The position numbers and the translations under genes were made by a program. From NCBI RefSeq assembly GCF_034190915.1, contig NW_026947546.1, positions 372,001 through 436,000 on the forward strand: a stretch of DNA of 64,000 nt. Reading direction: 5' to 3'. A model generated the notes under the pieces. The model made no database searches. It had not been told where the DNA came from and saw only the letters and a list, made by a program, of their open reading frames with translations. The stretch is from Cavia porcellus. Lineage: Eukaryota; Chordata; Mammalia; Rodentia; Caviidae. Below, piece after piece: positions 53,298-64,000 of the stretch (its first letter is position 1; every line of letters starts with the position of its first letter).

Positions 53298-55098
53298 ACC
53301 ACCCCGCGATGTTTTTCAGAAACCTATCCTACATTGCCACTGCATGTTCCCTGACCTCCTCATGCTTACCACCCCCGGTGCCTTTCGCCATCCTACATTG
53401 CCACTCACTGCCTATCCTAATTCAGACCCTCCGATTCACACCACCCCGCGATGTTTTTCTCATCCTACTAGTGAATGTAATTTAACACACTCCCATACAA
53501 TGCGCACCACCACGCGATGTTTTTCAGAAACCTATCCTACATTGCCACTGCATGTTCCCTGACCTCCCCATGCTGAGCACCCCGCGGTGCTTTTCTCCAT
53601 CCTACATTGCCACTCACTGCCTATCCTAATTCAGACCCTCCGATTCACACCACCCCGTGATGTTTTTCTCGCTCCTACTAGTGAATGTAATGTAACACAC
53701 ACCCATACAATGCGCACCATCCCGTGATTTTTTTCTCACTCCTACTAGTGAATGTAATGTAACACACACCCATACAATGCGCACCACCCCGCGATGTTTT
53801 TCAGAAACCTATCCTACATTGCCACTGCATGTTACCTGACCTCCTCATGCTGACCACCCCGCGGTGCCTTTCGCCATCCTACATTGCCACTCACTGCCTA
53901 TCCTAATTCAGACCCTCCGATTCACACCACCCCGCGATGTTTTTCTCATCCTACTAGTGAATGTAATTTAACACACACCCATACAATGCGCACCACCACG
54001 CGATGTTTTTCAGAAACCTATCCTACATTGCCACTGCATGTTCCCTGACCTCCCTAGCTGAGCACACCGCGGTGCTTTTCTCCATCCTACATTGCCACTC
54101 ACTGCCTATCCTAATTCAGACCCTCCGATTCACACCACCCCGTGATGTTTTTCTCACTCCTACTAGTGAATGTAATGTAACACACACCCATACAATGCGC
54201 ACCACTCCGTGATGTTTTTCTCACTCCTACTAGTGAATGTAATGTAACACACACCCAAACAATGCGCACCACCCCGTGATGTTTTTCTCACTCCTACTAG
54301 TGAATGTCATGTAACACACAACCATACAATGCGCACCACCCCGCGATGTTTTTCAGAAACCTATCCTACATTGCCACTGCTTGTTCCCTGACCTCCCCAT
54401 GCTGACCAGCCCGCGGTGCTTTTCTCCATCCTACATTGCCACTCACTGCCTATCCTAATTCAGACCCTCCGATTCACACCACCCCGTGATGTTTTTCTCA
54501 TTCCTACTAGTGAATGTAATGTAACACACACCCATACAATGCACACCACCCCGTGATGTTTTTCTCACTCCTACTAGTGAATGTAATGTAACACACACGA
54601 TTACAATGCGCACCACCCCGTGATGTTTTTCTCACTCCTACTAGTGAATGTAATGTAACACACACCCATACAATGCACATGACGCCGCGATGTTTTTCAG
54701 AAACATATCCTACATTGCCACTGCATGTTCTCTGTCCTCCCCATGCTGACCACCCCTCAGTGCTTTTCTCCATCCTACATTGCCACTCACTGCCTATCCT
54801 AATTCAGACCCTCCGATTCACACCACCCCGTGATGTTTTTCTCACTCCTACTAGTGAATGTAATGTAACACACACCCATACAATGCGCACCACCCCGGGA
54901 TGTTTTTCTCACTCCTACTAGTGAATGTAATGTAACACACACCCATACAATGCGCACCACCCCGCGATGTTTTTCCGAAACCAATCCTACATTGCCACTG
55001 CATGTTCTCTGTCCTCCCCATGCTGACCACCCCTCAGTGCTTTTCTCCATCCTACATTGCCACTCACTGCCTATCCTAATTCAGACCCTCCGATTCAC
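53298..55098 (+). repeat. HOR unit U5, truncated at offset 1801
   Basis: Seven dimers at canonical offsets end with the offset-1658 dimer at 54956-55098. The unit then passes straight into pure M67 at the same base position where U4 does. It carries the U4-type states, including CCGTGATTTTTTTC near 53723 and CCCCGGGATG near 54893. A private change is GAATGTCATG near 54303. Confidence 0.92.
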
Positions 55099-56237
55099 AC
55101 CACCCCGTGATGTTTTTCTCACTCCTACTAGTGAATGTAATGTAACACACACCCATACAATGGGCACCACCCCGTGATGTTTTTCTCACTCCTACTAGTG
55201 AATGTAATGTAACACACACCCATACAATGCGCACCACCCCGTGATGTTTTTCTCACTCCTACTAGTGAATGTAATGTAACACAAACCCATACAATGCGCA
55301 CCACCCCGTGATGTTTTTCTCACTCCTATTAGTGAATGTAATGTAACACACACCCATACAATGCGCACGACCCCGTGATGTTTTTCTCACTCCTACTAGT
55401 GAATCTAATGTAACACACACCCATACAATGCGCACCACCCCGTGATGTTTTTCTCACTCCTACTAGTGAATCTAATGTAACACACACCCATACAATGCGC
55501 ACCACCCCGTGATGTTTTTCTCACTCCTACTAGTGAATCTAATGTAACACACACCCATACAATGCGCACCACCCCGTGATGTTTTTCTCACTCCTACTAG
55601 TGAATGTAATGTAACACACACCCATACAATGCGCACCACCCCGTGATATTTTTCTCACTCCTACTAGTGAATGTAATGTAACACACACCCATACAATATG
55701 CACCACCCCGTGATGTTTTTCTCACTCCTACTAGTGAATCTAATGTAACACACACCCATACAATGCGCACCAGCCCGTGATGTTTTTCTCACTCCTACTA
55801 GTGAATGTAATGTAACACACACCCATACAATGCGCACCAGCCCGTGATGTTTTTCTAACTCCTACTAGTGAATGTAATGTAACACACACCCATACAATGC
55901 GCACCACACCGTGATGATTTTCTCACTCCTACTAGTGAATCTAATGTAACAAACACCAATACAATGCGCACCACCCCGTGATGTTTTTCTCACTCCTACT
56001 AGTGAATGTAATGTAACACACACCCATACAATGCACACCACCCCGTGATGTTTTTCTCACTCCTACTAGTGAATCTAATGTAACACACACCCATACAATG
56101 CGCACCACCCCGTGATGTTTTTCTCACTCCTACTAGTGAATCTAATGTAACACACACCCATACAATGCGCACCACCCCGTGATGTTTTTCTCACTCCTAC
56201 TAGTGAATGTAATGTAACAAACACCCATACAATGGGC

Positions 56238-57910
56238 ACCACCCCGTGATGTTTTTCTCACTCCTACGAGTGAATGTAATGTAACACACACCCATACAAT
56301 GCGCACCACCCCGTGATGTTTTTCTCACTCCTACTAGTGAATGTAATGTAACACACACCCATACAATGCGCACCACCCCGTGATGTTTTTCTCACTCCTA
56401 CTAGTGAATGTAATGTAACACACACCCATACAATGCGCACCACCCCGTGAAGTTTTTCTCACTCCTACTAGTGAATCTAATGTAACACACACCCATACAA
56501 TGCGCACCACCCCGTGATGTTTTTCTCACTCCTACTAGTGAATCTAATGTAACACACACCCATACAATGCGCACCACCCCGTGATGTTTTTCTCACTCCT
56601 ACTAGTGAATGTAATGCAACACACCCATACAATGCGCACCACCCCGTGATGTTTTTCTCACTCCTACGAGTGAATGTAATGTAACACACACCCATACAAT
56701 GCGCACCACCCCGTGATGTTTTTCTCACTCCTACTAGTGAATCAAATGTAACACACACCCATACAATGCGCACCACCCCGTGATGTTTTTCTCACTCCTA
56801 CTAGTGAATGTAATGTAACACACACCCATACAATGCGCACCACCCCGTGATGATTTTCTCACTCCTACTAGTGAATCTAATGTAACACACACCCATACAA
56901 TGCGCACCACCCCGTGATGTTTTTCTCACTCCTACTAGTGAATGTAATGTAACACACACCCATACAATGCGCACCACCCCGTGATGTTTTTCTCACTCCT
57001 ACTAGTGAATGTAATGTAACACACACACATACAATGCGCACCACCCCGTGATGATTTTCTCACTCCTACTAGTGAATCTAATGTAACAAACACCCATACA
57101 ATGCGCACCACCCCGTGATGTTTTTCTCACTCCTACTAGTGAATGTAATGTAACACACACCCATACAATGCGCACCACCCCGTGATATTTTTCTCACTCC
57201 TACGAGTGAATGTAATGTAACACACACCCATACAATGCGCACCACCCCGTGATGTTTTTCTCACTCCTACGAGTGAATGTAATGTAACACACACCCATAC
57301 AATGCGCACCACCCCGTGATGTTTTTCTCACTCCTACTAGTGAATCTAATGTAACACACACCCACACAATGCGCACCACCCCGTGATGTTTTTCTCACTC
57401 CTACTAGTGAATCTAATGTAACACACACCCATACAATGCGCACCACCCCGTGATGTTTTTCTCACTCCTACTAGTGAATGTAATGTAACACACACCCATA
57501 CAATATGCACCACCCCGTGATGTTTTTCTCACTCCTACTAGTGAATCTAATGTAACACACACCCATACAATGCGAACCAGCCCGTGATGTTTTTCTCACT
57601 CCTACTAGTGAATGTAATGTAACACACACCCATACAATGCGCACCAGCCCGTGATGTTTTTCTAACTCCTACTAGTGAATCTAATGTAACACACACCCAT
57701 ACAATGCACACCACCCCGTGATGTTTTTCTCACTCCTACTAGTGAATCTAATGTAACACACACCCATACAATGCGCACCACCCCGTGATGTTTTTCTCAC
57801 TCCTACTAGTGAATCTAATGTAACACACACCCATACAATGCGCACCACCCCGTGATGTTTTTCTCACTCCTACTAGTGAATGTAATGTAACATACACCCA
57901 TACAATGGGC
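56238..57910 (+). repeat. M67 HOR copy, 25 monomers less 2 bp, in block 3
   Basis: The copy is bounded by AATGGGC monomers at 56231 and 57904. It is three monomers longer than the 22-mer and contains the 2-bp deletion near 56617. It also holds GTGAAGTTTTT at 56447, shared with block 2 at 42981, and the GAATCAAATG variant near 56742. Confidence 0.82.
56610..56630 (+). other. 2-bp deletion in an M67 monomer
   Basis: The monomer reads GTAATGCAACACACCCATAC where the consensus has GTAATGTAACACACACCCAT followed by AC. One CA pair is lost from the CACACA tract, giving a 65-bp monomer. It is the only break of the 67-bp step I found in the pure M67 blocks. It shifts frame on the minus strand and so lies inside the longest open frame of the window (56477-56776), which is itself not a gene. 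Confidence 0.85.
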
Positions 57911-59317
57911 ACCACCCCGTGATGTTTTTCTCACTCCTACGAGTGAATGTAATGTAACACACACCCATACAATGCGCACCACCCCGTGATGTTTTTCTCA
58001 CTCCTACTAGTGAATCTAATGTAACACACACCCATACAATGCGCACCACCCCGTGATGTTTTTCTCACTCCTACTAGTGAATGTAATGTAACACACACCC
58101 ATACAATGCGCACCACCCCGTGATGATTTTCTCACTCCTACTAGTGAATCTAATGTAACACACACCCATACAATGCGCACCACCCCGTGATGTTTTTCTC
58201 ACTCCTACTAGTGAATGTAATGTAACACACACCCATACAATGCACACCACCCCGTGATGTTTTTCTCACTCCTACTAGTGAATGTAATGTAACACACACA
58301 CATACAATGCGCACCACCCCGTGATGATTTTCTCACTCCTACTAGTGAATCTAATGTAACACACACCCATACAATGCGCACCACCCCGTGATGTTTTTCT
58401 CACTCCTACTAGTGAATGTAATGTAACACACACCCATACAATGCGCACCACCCCGTGATGTTTTTCTCACTCCTACTAGTGAATGTAATGTAACACACAC
58501 ACATACAATGCGCACCACCCCGTGATGATTTTCTCACTCCTACTAGTGAATCTAATGTAACAAACACCCATACAATGCGCACCACCCCGTGATGTTTTTC
58601 TCACTCCTACTAGTGAATGTAATGTAACACACACCCATACAATGCGCACCACCCCGTGATATTTTTCTCACTCCTACGAGTGAATGTAATGTAACACACA
58701 CCCATACAATGCGCACCACCCCGTGATGTTTTTCTCACTCCTACGAGTGAATGTAATGTAACACACACCCATACAATGCGCACCACCCCGTGATGTTTTT
58801 CTCACTCCTACTAGTGAATCTAATGTAACACACACCCATACAATGCGCACCACCCCGTGATGTTTTTCTCACTCCTACTAGTGAATCTAATGTAACACAC
58901 ACCCATACAATGCGCACCACCCCGTGATGTTTTTCTCACTCCTACTAGTGAATGTAATGTAACACACACCCATACAATATGCACCACCCCGTGATGTTTT
59001 TCTCACTCCTACTAGTGAATCTAATGTAACACACACCCATACAATGCGCACCAGCCCGTGATGTTTTTCTCACTCCTACTAGTGAATGTAATGTAACACA
59101 CACCCATACAATGCGCACCAGCCCGTGATGTTTTTCTAACTCCTACTAGTGAATCTAATGTAACACACACCCATACAATGCGCACCACCCCGTGATGTTT
59201 TTCTCACTCCTACTAGTGAATCTAATGTAACACACACCCATACAATGCGCACCACCCCGTGATGTTTTTCTCACTCCTACTAGTGAATCTAATGTAACAC
59301 ACACCCATACAATGGGC
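57911..59317 (+). repeat. M67 HOR copy, 21 monomers, in block 3
   Basis: Bounded by AATGGGC at 57904 and 59311, this copy is one monomer short. The closing monomer joins GAATCTAATG to AATGGGC without the AACATAC change that normally precedes AATGGGC. This looks like a recombinant monomer made when one unit was lost. Confidence 0.82.
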
Positions 59318-60724
59318 ACCACCCCGTTATGTTTTTCTCACTCCTACGAGTGAATGTAATGTAACACACACCCATACAATGCGCACCACCCCGTTATGTT
59401 TTTCTCACTCCTACTAGTGAATCTAATGTAACACACACCCATACAATGCGCACCACCCCGTGATGTTTTTCTCACTCCTACTAGTGAATGTAATGTAACA
59501 CACACCCATACAATGCGCACCACCCCGTGATGATTTTCTCACTCCTACTAGTGAATCTAATGTAACACACACCCATACAATGCGCACCACCCCGTGATGT
59601 TTTTCTCACTCCTACTAGTGAATGTAATGTAACACACACCCATACAATGCGCACCACCCCGTGATGTTTTTCTCACTCCTACTAGTGAATGTAATGTAAC
59701 ACACACACATACAATGCGCACCACCCCGTGATGATTTTCTCACTCCTACTAGTGAATCTAATGTAACAAACACCCATACAATGCGCACCACCCCGTGATG
59801 TTTTTCTCACTCCTACTAGTGAATGTAATGTAACACACACCCATACAATGCGCACCACCCCGTGATGTTTTTCTCACTCCTACGAGTGAATGTAATGTAA
59901 CACACACCCATACAATGCGCACCACCCCGTGATGTTTTTCTCACTCCTACGAGTGAATGTAATGTAACACACACCCATACAATGCGCACCACCCCGTGAT
60001 GTTTTTCTCACTCCTACTAGTGAATCTAATGTAACACACACCCATACAATGCGCACCACCCCGTGATGTTTTTCTCACTCCTACTAGTGAATCTAATGTA
60101 ACACACACCCATACAATGCGCACCACCCCGTGATGTTTTTCTCACTCCTACTATTGAATGTAATGTAACACACACCCATACAATGCGCACCACCCCGTGA
60201 TGTTCTTCTCACTCCTACTAGTGAATCTAATGTAACACACACCCATACAATATGCACCACCCCGTGATGTTTTTCTCACTCCTACTAGTGAATCTAATGT
60301 AACACACACCCATACAATGCGCACCGGCCCGTGATGTTTTTCTCACTTCTACTAGTGAATGTGATGTAACACACACCCATACAATGCGCACCGGCCCGTG
60401 ATGTTTTTCTCACTCCTACTAGTGAATGTAATGTAACACACACCCATACAATGCGCACCACCCCGTGATGATTTTCTCACTCCTACTAGTGAATCTAATG
60501 TAACAAACACCCATACAATGCCCACCACCCCGTGATGTTTTTCTCACTCCTACTAGTGAATCTAATGTAACACACACCCATACAATGCGCACCACCCCGT
60601 GATGTTTTTCTCACTCCTACTAGTGAATCTAATGTAACACACACCCATACAATGCGCACCACCCCGTGATGTTTTTCTCACTCCTACTAGTGAATGTAAT
60701 GTAACATACACCCATACAATGGGC
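59318..60724 (+). repeat. M67 HOR copy, 21 monomers, in block 3
   Basis: Bounded by AATGGGC at 59311 and 60718. It holds CCCGTTATG in two adjacent monomers (59326 and 59393) and the CACCGGCCCG pair with CTCACTTCTAC and GAATGTGATG near 60323-60400. The latter is shared with the end of block 2 near 46055-46130. Confidence 0.82.
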
Positions 60725-62399
60725 ACCACCCCGTGATGTTTTTCTCACTCCTACGAGTGAATGTAATGTAACACACACCCATACAATGCGCACCACCCCG
60801 TGATGTTTTTCTCACTCCTACTAGTGAATGTAATGTAACACACACCCATACAATGCGCACCACCCCGTGATGTTTTTCTCACTCTTACTAGTGAATGTAA
60901 TGTAACACACACCCATACAATGCGCACCACCCCGTGATGTTTTTCTCCCTCCTACTAGTGAATCTAATGTAACACACACCCATACAATGCGCACCACCCC
61001 GTGATGTTTTTCTCACTCCTACTAGTGAATCTAATGTAACACACACCCATACAATGCGCACCACCCCGTGATGTTTTTCTCACTCCTACTAGTGAATGTA
61101 ATGTAACACACACCCATACAATGCGCACCACCCCGTGATGTTTTTCTCACTCCTACGAGTGAATGTAATGTAACACACACCCATACAATGCGCACCACCC
61201 CGTGATGTTTTTCTCACTCCTACTAGTGAATCAAATGTAACACACACCCATACAATGCGCACCACCCCGTGATGTTTTTCTCACTCCTACTAGTGAATGT
61301 AATGTAACACACACCCATACAATGCGCACCACCCCGTGATGATTTTCTCACTCCTACTAGTGAATCTAATGTAACACACACCCATACAATGCGCACCACC
61401 CCGTGATGTTTTTCTCACTCCTACTAGTGAATGTAATGTAACACACACCCATACAATGCGCACCACCCCGTGATGTTTTTCTCACTCCTACTAGTGAATG
61501 TAATGTAACACACACACATACAATGCGCACCACCCCGTGATGATTTTCTCACTCCTACTAGTGAATCTAATGTAACAAACACCCATACAATGCGCACCAC
61601 CCCGTGATGTTTTTCTCACTCCTACTAGTGAATGTAATGTAACACACACCCATACAATGCGCACCACCCCGTGATATATTTCTCACTCCTACGAGTGAAT
61701 GTAATGTAACACACACCCATACAATGCGCACCACCCCGTGATGTTTTTCTCACTCCTACGAGTGAATGTAATGTAACACACACCCATACAATGCGCACCA
61801 CCCCGTGATGTTTTTCTCACTCCTACTAGTGAATCTAATGTAACACACACCCATACAATGCGCACCACCCCGTGATGTTTTTCTCACTCCTACTAGTGAA
61901 TCTAATGTAACACACACCCATACAATGCGCACCACCCCGTGATGTTTTTCTCACTCCTACTAGTGAATGTAATGTAACACACACCCATACAATATGCACC
62001 ACCCCGTGATGTTTTTCTCACTCCTACTAGTGAATCTAATGTAACACACACCCATACAATGCGCACCAGCCCGTGATGTTTTTCTCACTCCTACTAGTGA
62101 ATGTAATGTAACACACACCCATACAATGCGCACCAGCCCGTGATGTTTTTCTAACTCCTACTAGTGAATCTAATGTAACACACACCCATACAATGCGCAC
62201 CACCCCGTGATGTTTTTCTCACTCCTACTAGTGAATCTAATGTAACACACACCCATACAATGCGCACCACCCCGTGATGTTTTTCTCACTCCTACTAGTG
62301 TATCTAATGTAACACACACCCATACAATGCGCACCACCCCGTGATGTTTTTCTCACTCCTACTAGTGAATGTAATGTAACATACACCCATACAATGGGC
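60725..62399 (+). repeat. M67 HOR copy, 25 monomers, in block 3
   Basis: Bounded by AATGGGC at 60718 and 62393, exactly 25 x 67 bp. It contains GATATATTTC at 61673 in place of GATATTTTTC and a second GAATCAAATG near 61230. Its CTAACTCC at 62153 is 45 monomers after the previous one at 59138, so one CTAACTCC monomer was lost or overwritten in the preceding copy. Confidence 0.82.
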
Positions 62400-63873
62400 A
62401 CCACCCCGTGATGTTTTTCTCACTCCTACGAGTGAATGTAATGTAACACACACCCATACAATGCGCACCACCCCGTGATGTTTTTCTCACTCCTACTAGT
62501 GAATCTAACGTAACACACACCCATACAATGCGCACCACCCCGTGATGTTTTTCTCACTCCTACTAGTGAATGTAATGTAACACACACCCATACAATGCGC
62601 ACCACCCCGTGATGATTTTCTCACTCCTACTAGTGAATCTAATGTAACACACACCCATACAATGCGCACCACCCCGTGATGTTTTTCTCACTCCTACTAG
62701 TGAATGTAATGTAACACACACCCATACAATGCGCACCACCCCGTGATGTTTTTCTCACTCCTACTAGTGAATGTAATGTAACACACACACATACAATGCG
62801 CACCACCCCGTGATGATTTTCTCACTCCTACTAGTGAATCTAATGTAACACACACCCATACAATGCGCACCATCCCGTGATGTTTTTCTCACTCCTACTA
62901 GTGAATGTAATGTAACACACACCCATACAATGCGCACCACCCCGTGATGTTTTTCTCACTCCTACTAGTGAATGTAATGTAACACACACACATACAATGC
63001 GCACCACCCCGTGATGATTTTCTCACTCCTACTAGTGAATCTAATGTAACAAACACCCATACAATGCGCACCACCCCGTGATGTTTTTCTCACTCCTACT
63101 AGTGAATGTAATGTAACACACACCCATACAATGCGCACCACCCCGTGATATTTTTCTCACTCCTACGAGTGAATGTAATGTAACACACACCCATACAATG
63201 CGCACCACCCCGTGATGTTTTTCTCACTCCTACGAGTGAATCTAGTGTAACACACACCCATACAATGCGCACCACCCCGTGATGTTTTTCTCACTCCTAC
63301 TAGTGAATCTAATGTAACACACACCCATACAATGCGCACCACCCCGTGATGTTTTTCTCACTCCTACTAGTGAATCTAATGTAACACACACCCATACAAT
63401 GCGCACCACCCCGTGATGTTTTTCTCACTCCTACTAGTGAATGTAATGTAACACACACCCATACAATATGCACCACCCCGTGATGTTTTTCTCACTCCTA
63501 CTAGTCAATCTAATGTAACACACACCCATACAATGCGCACCAGCCCGTGATGTTTTTCTCACTCCTACTAGTGAATGTAATGTAACACACACCCATACAA
63601 TGCGCACCAGCCCGTGATGTTTTTCTAACTCCTACTAGTGAATCTAATGTAACACACACCCATACAATGCGCACCACCCCGTGATGTTTTTCTCACTCCT
63701 ACTAGTGAATCTAATGTAACACACACCCATACAATGCGCACCACCCCGTGATGTTTTTCTCACTCCTACTAGTGAATCTAATGTAACACACACCCATACA
63801 ATGCGCACCACCCCGTGATGTTTTTCTCACTCCTACTAGTGAATGTAATGTAACATACACCCATACAATGGGC
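62400..63873 (+). repeat. M67 HOR copy, 22 monomers (1474 bp), in block 3
   Basis: Bounded by AATGGGC at 62393 and 63867, exactly 22 x 67 bp. CTAACTCC (62153 to 63627) and the GATAT marker (61673 to 63147) also step by 1474. It has private changes GAATCTAACG near 62506, CACCATCCCG near 62870, GAATCTAGTG near 63238 and AGTCAATCTA near 63504. Confidence 0.86.
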
Positions 63874-64000
63874 ACCACCCCGTGATGTTTTTCTCACTCC
63901 TACGAGTGAATGTAATGTAACACACACCCATACAATGCGCACCACCCCGTGATGTTTTTCTCACTCCTACTAGTGAATCTAATGTAACACACACCCATAC

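Larger units (their letters stand above)
1..64000 (+). repeat. Satellite DNA array of 67/70/73-bp monomers filling the window
   Basis: Every base can be assigned to one of three related monomers arranged head to tail: M67, M70 and M73. Each starts with a box close to ACCACCCCG(T/C)G(A/G)TG followed by a T-rich tract. I saw no inverted monomer, no interspersed element and no unique sequence. By my spacing map there are about 170 M70-M73 dimers, with M67 runs between them. The plus strand is C-rich and G-poor (21 C to 9 G in the M67 consensus, 31 C to 8 G in M73), and this skew holds across the window because orientation never changes. The family is not one I recognise. A location in pericentromeric, subtelomeric or other heterochromatin is an inference from the structure only. 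Confidence 0.97.
55099..64000 (+). repeat. Pure M67 block 3 (about 133 monomers, continuing past the window)
   Basis: No M70 or M73 occurs in the last 8.9 kb. The block begins like block 2 and stays alignable with it, with the offset rising from 13399 by whole monomers. The CACCGGCCCG monomer pair at 46055 and 60323 gives an offset of 14268, that is 13399 plus 13 monomers less 2 bp. Where block 2 returns to dimers (46390), block 3 instead continues with further HOR copies to the window edge. Confidence 0.93.

Noticed and set aside
56477..56776. Longest open frame (99 codons, minus strand)
   Set aside because: It lies wholly in M67 monomers and includes the 2-bp deletion near 56617, which shifts the frame. 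The equivalent monomers elsewhere are not open, so it is an accident.
1..64000. Human alpha or beta satellite, or a CENP-B box
   Set aside because: Monomer lengths near 67-68 bp recall beta satellite, but the sequence does not resemble it. I saw no CENP-B box core (TTCG followed by A and CGGG) in the consensus monomers.

Overview
The window is tandemly repeated satellite DNA from end to end. I found no protein-coding gene, RNA gene, transposon, CRISPR array or stretch of unique sequence in 64 kb. The scale of the array, its nested higher-order repeats and its CpG-to-TpG/CpA variants point to a eukaryotic genome with cytosine methylation, from a long-read assembly of a heterochromatic block. 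I do not recognise the satellite family and cannot name the species. It does not look like human alpha or beta satellite, and I saw no CENP-B box.

Three related monomers, all in the same orientation, build everything. M67 (67 bp) carries ACTAGT and an AATGTAATGTAACACACACC core. M70 (70 bp) carries CAGAAACCTATCC. M73 (73 bp) carries TCCATCCTAC and often CCGCGG. All begin with a shared box, ACCACCCCG(T/C)G(A/G)TG, followed by a T-rich tract. M70 is always followed at once by M73, giving a 143-bp dimer, and dimers are separated by runs of M67 (one to six outside the large blocks). A 66-bp M67 variant (M66) sits alone between certain dimers.

The next level is a higher-order repeat (HOR) of 8566 bp, with 124 monomers: 30 M70-M73 dimers plus 64 M67/M66. 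Taking the M70 at 102 as phase zero, the window holds: U1, 102-12808, carrying an extra 4141-bp internal tandem duplication; U2a, 12809-21240; a pure M67 block, 21241-23250; a divergent dimer cluster, 23251-24902; U2b, 24903-31332; U3, 31333-39898, a canonical unit; U4, 39899-53297, interrupted by a pure M67 block of 70 monomers at 41700-46389; U5, 53298-55098, cut short; and a third pure M67 block, 55099-64000, which runs off the window.

The pure M67 blocks have their own HOR of 22 monomers (1474 bp), with 21- and 25-monomer versions. The three blocks are copies of one another over kilobases. Shared private variants show two haplotypes of the 8566-bp unit and allow the order of some duplications to be read. 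The interest of the window is the record of satellite amplification, exchange and homogenisation. The short open frames on both strands are by-products of the repeats.
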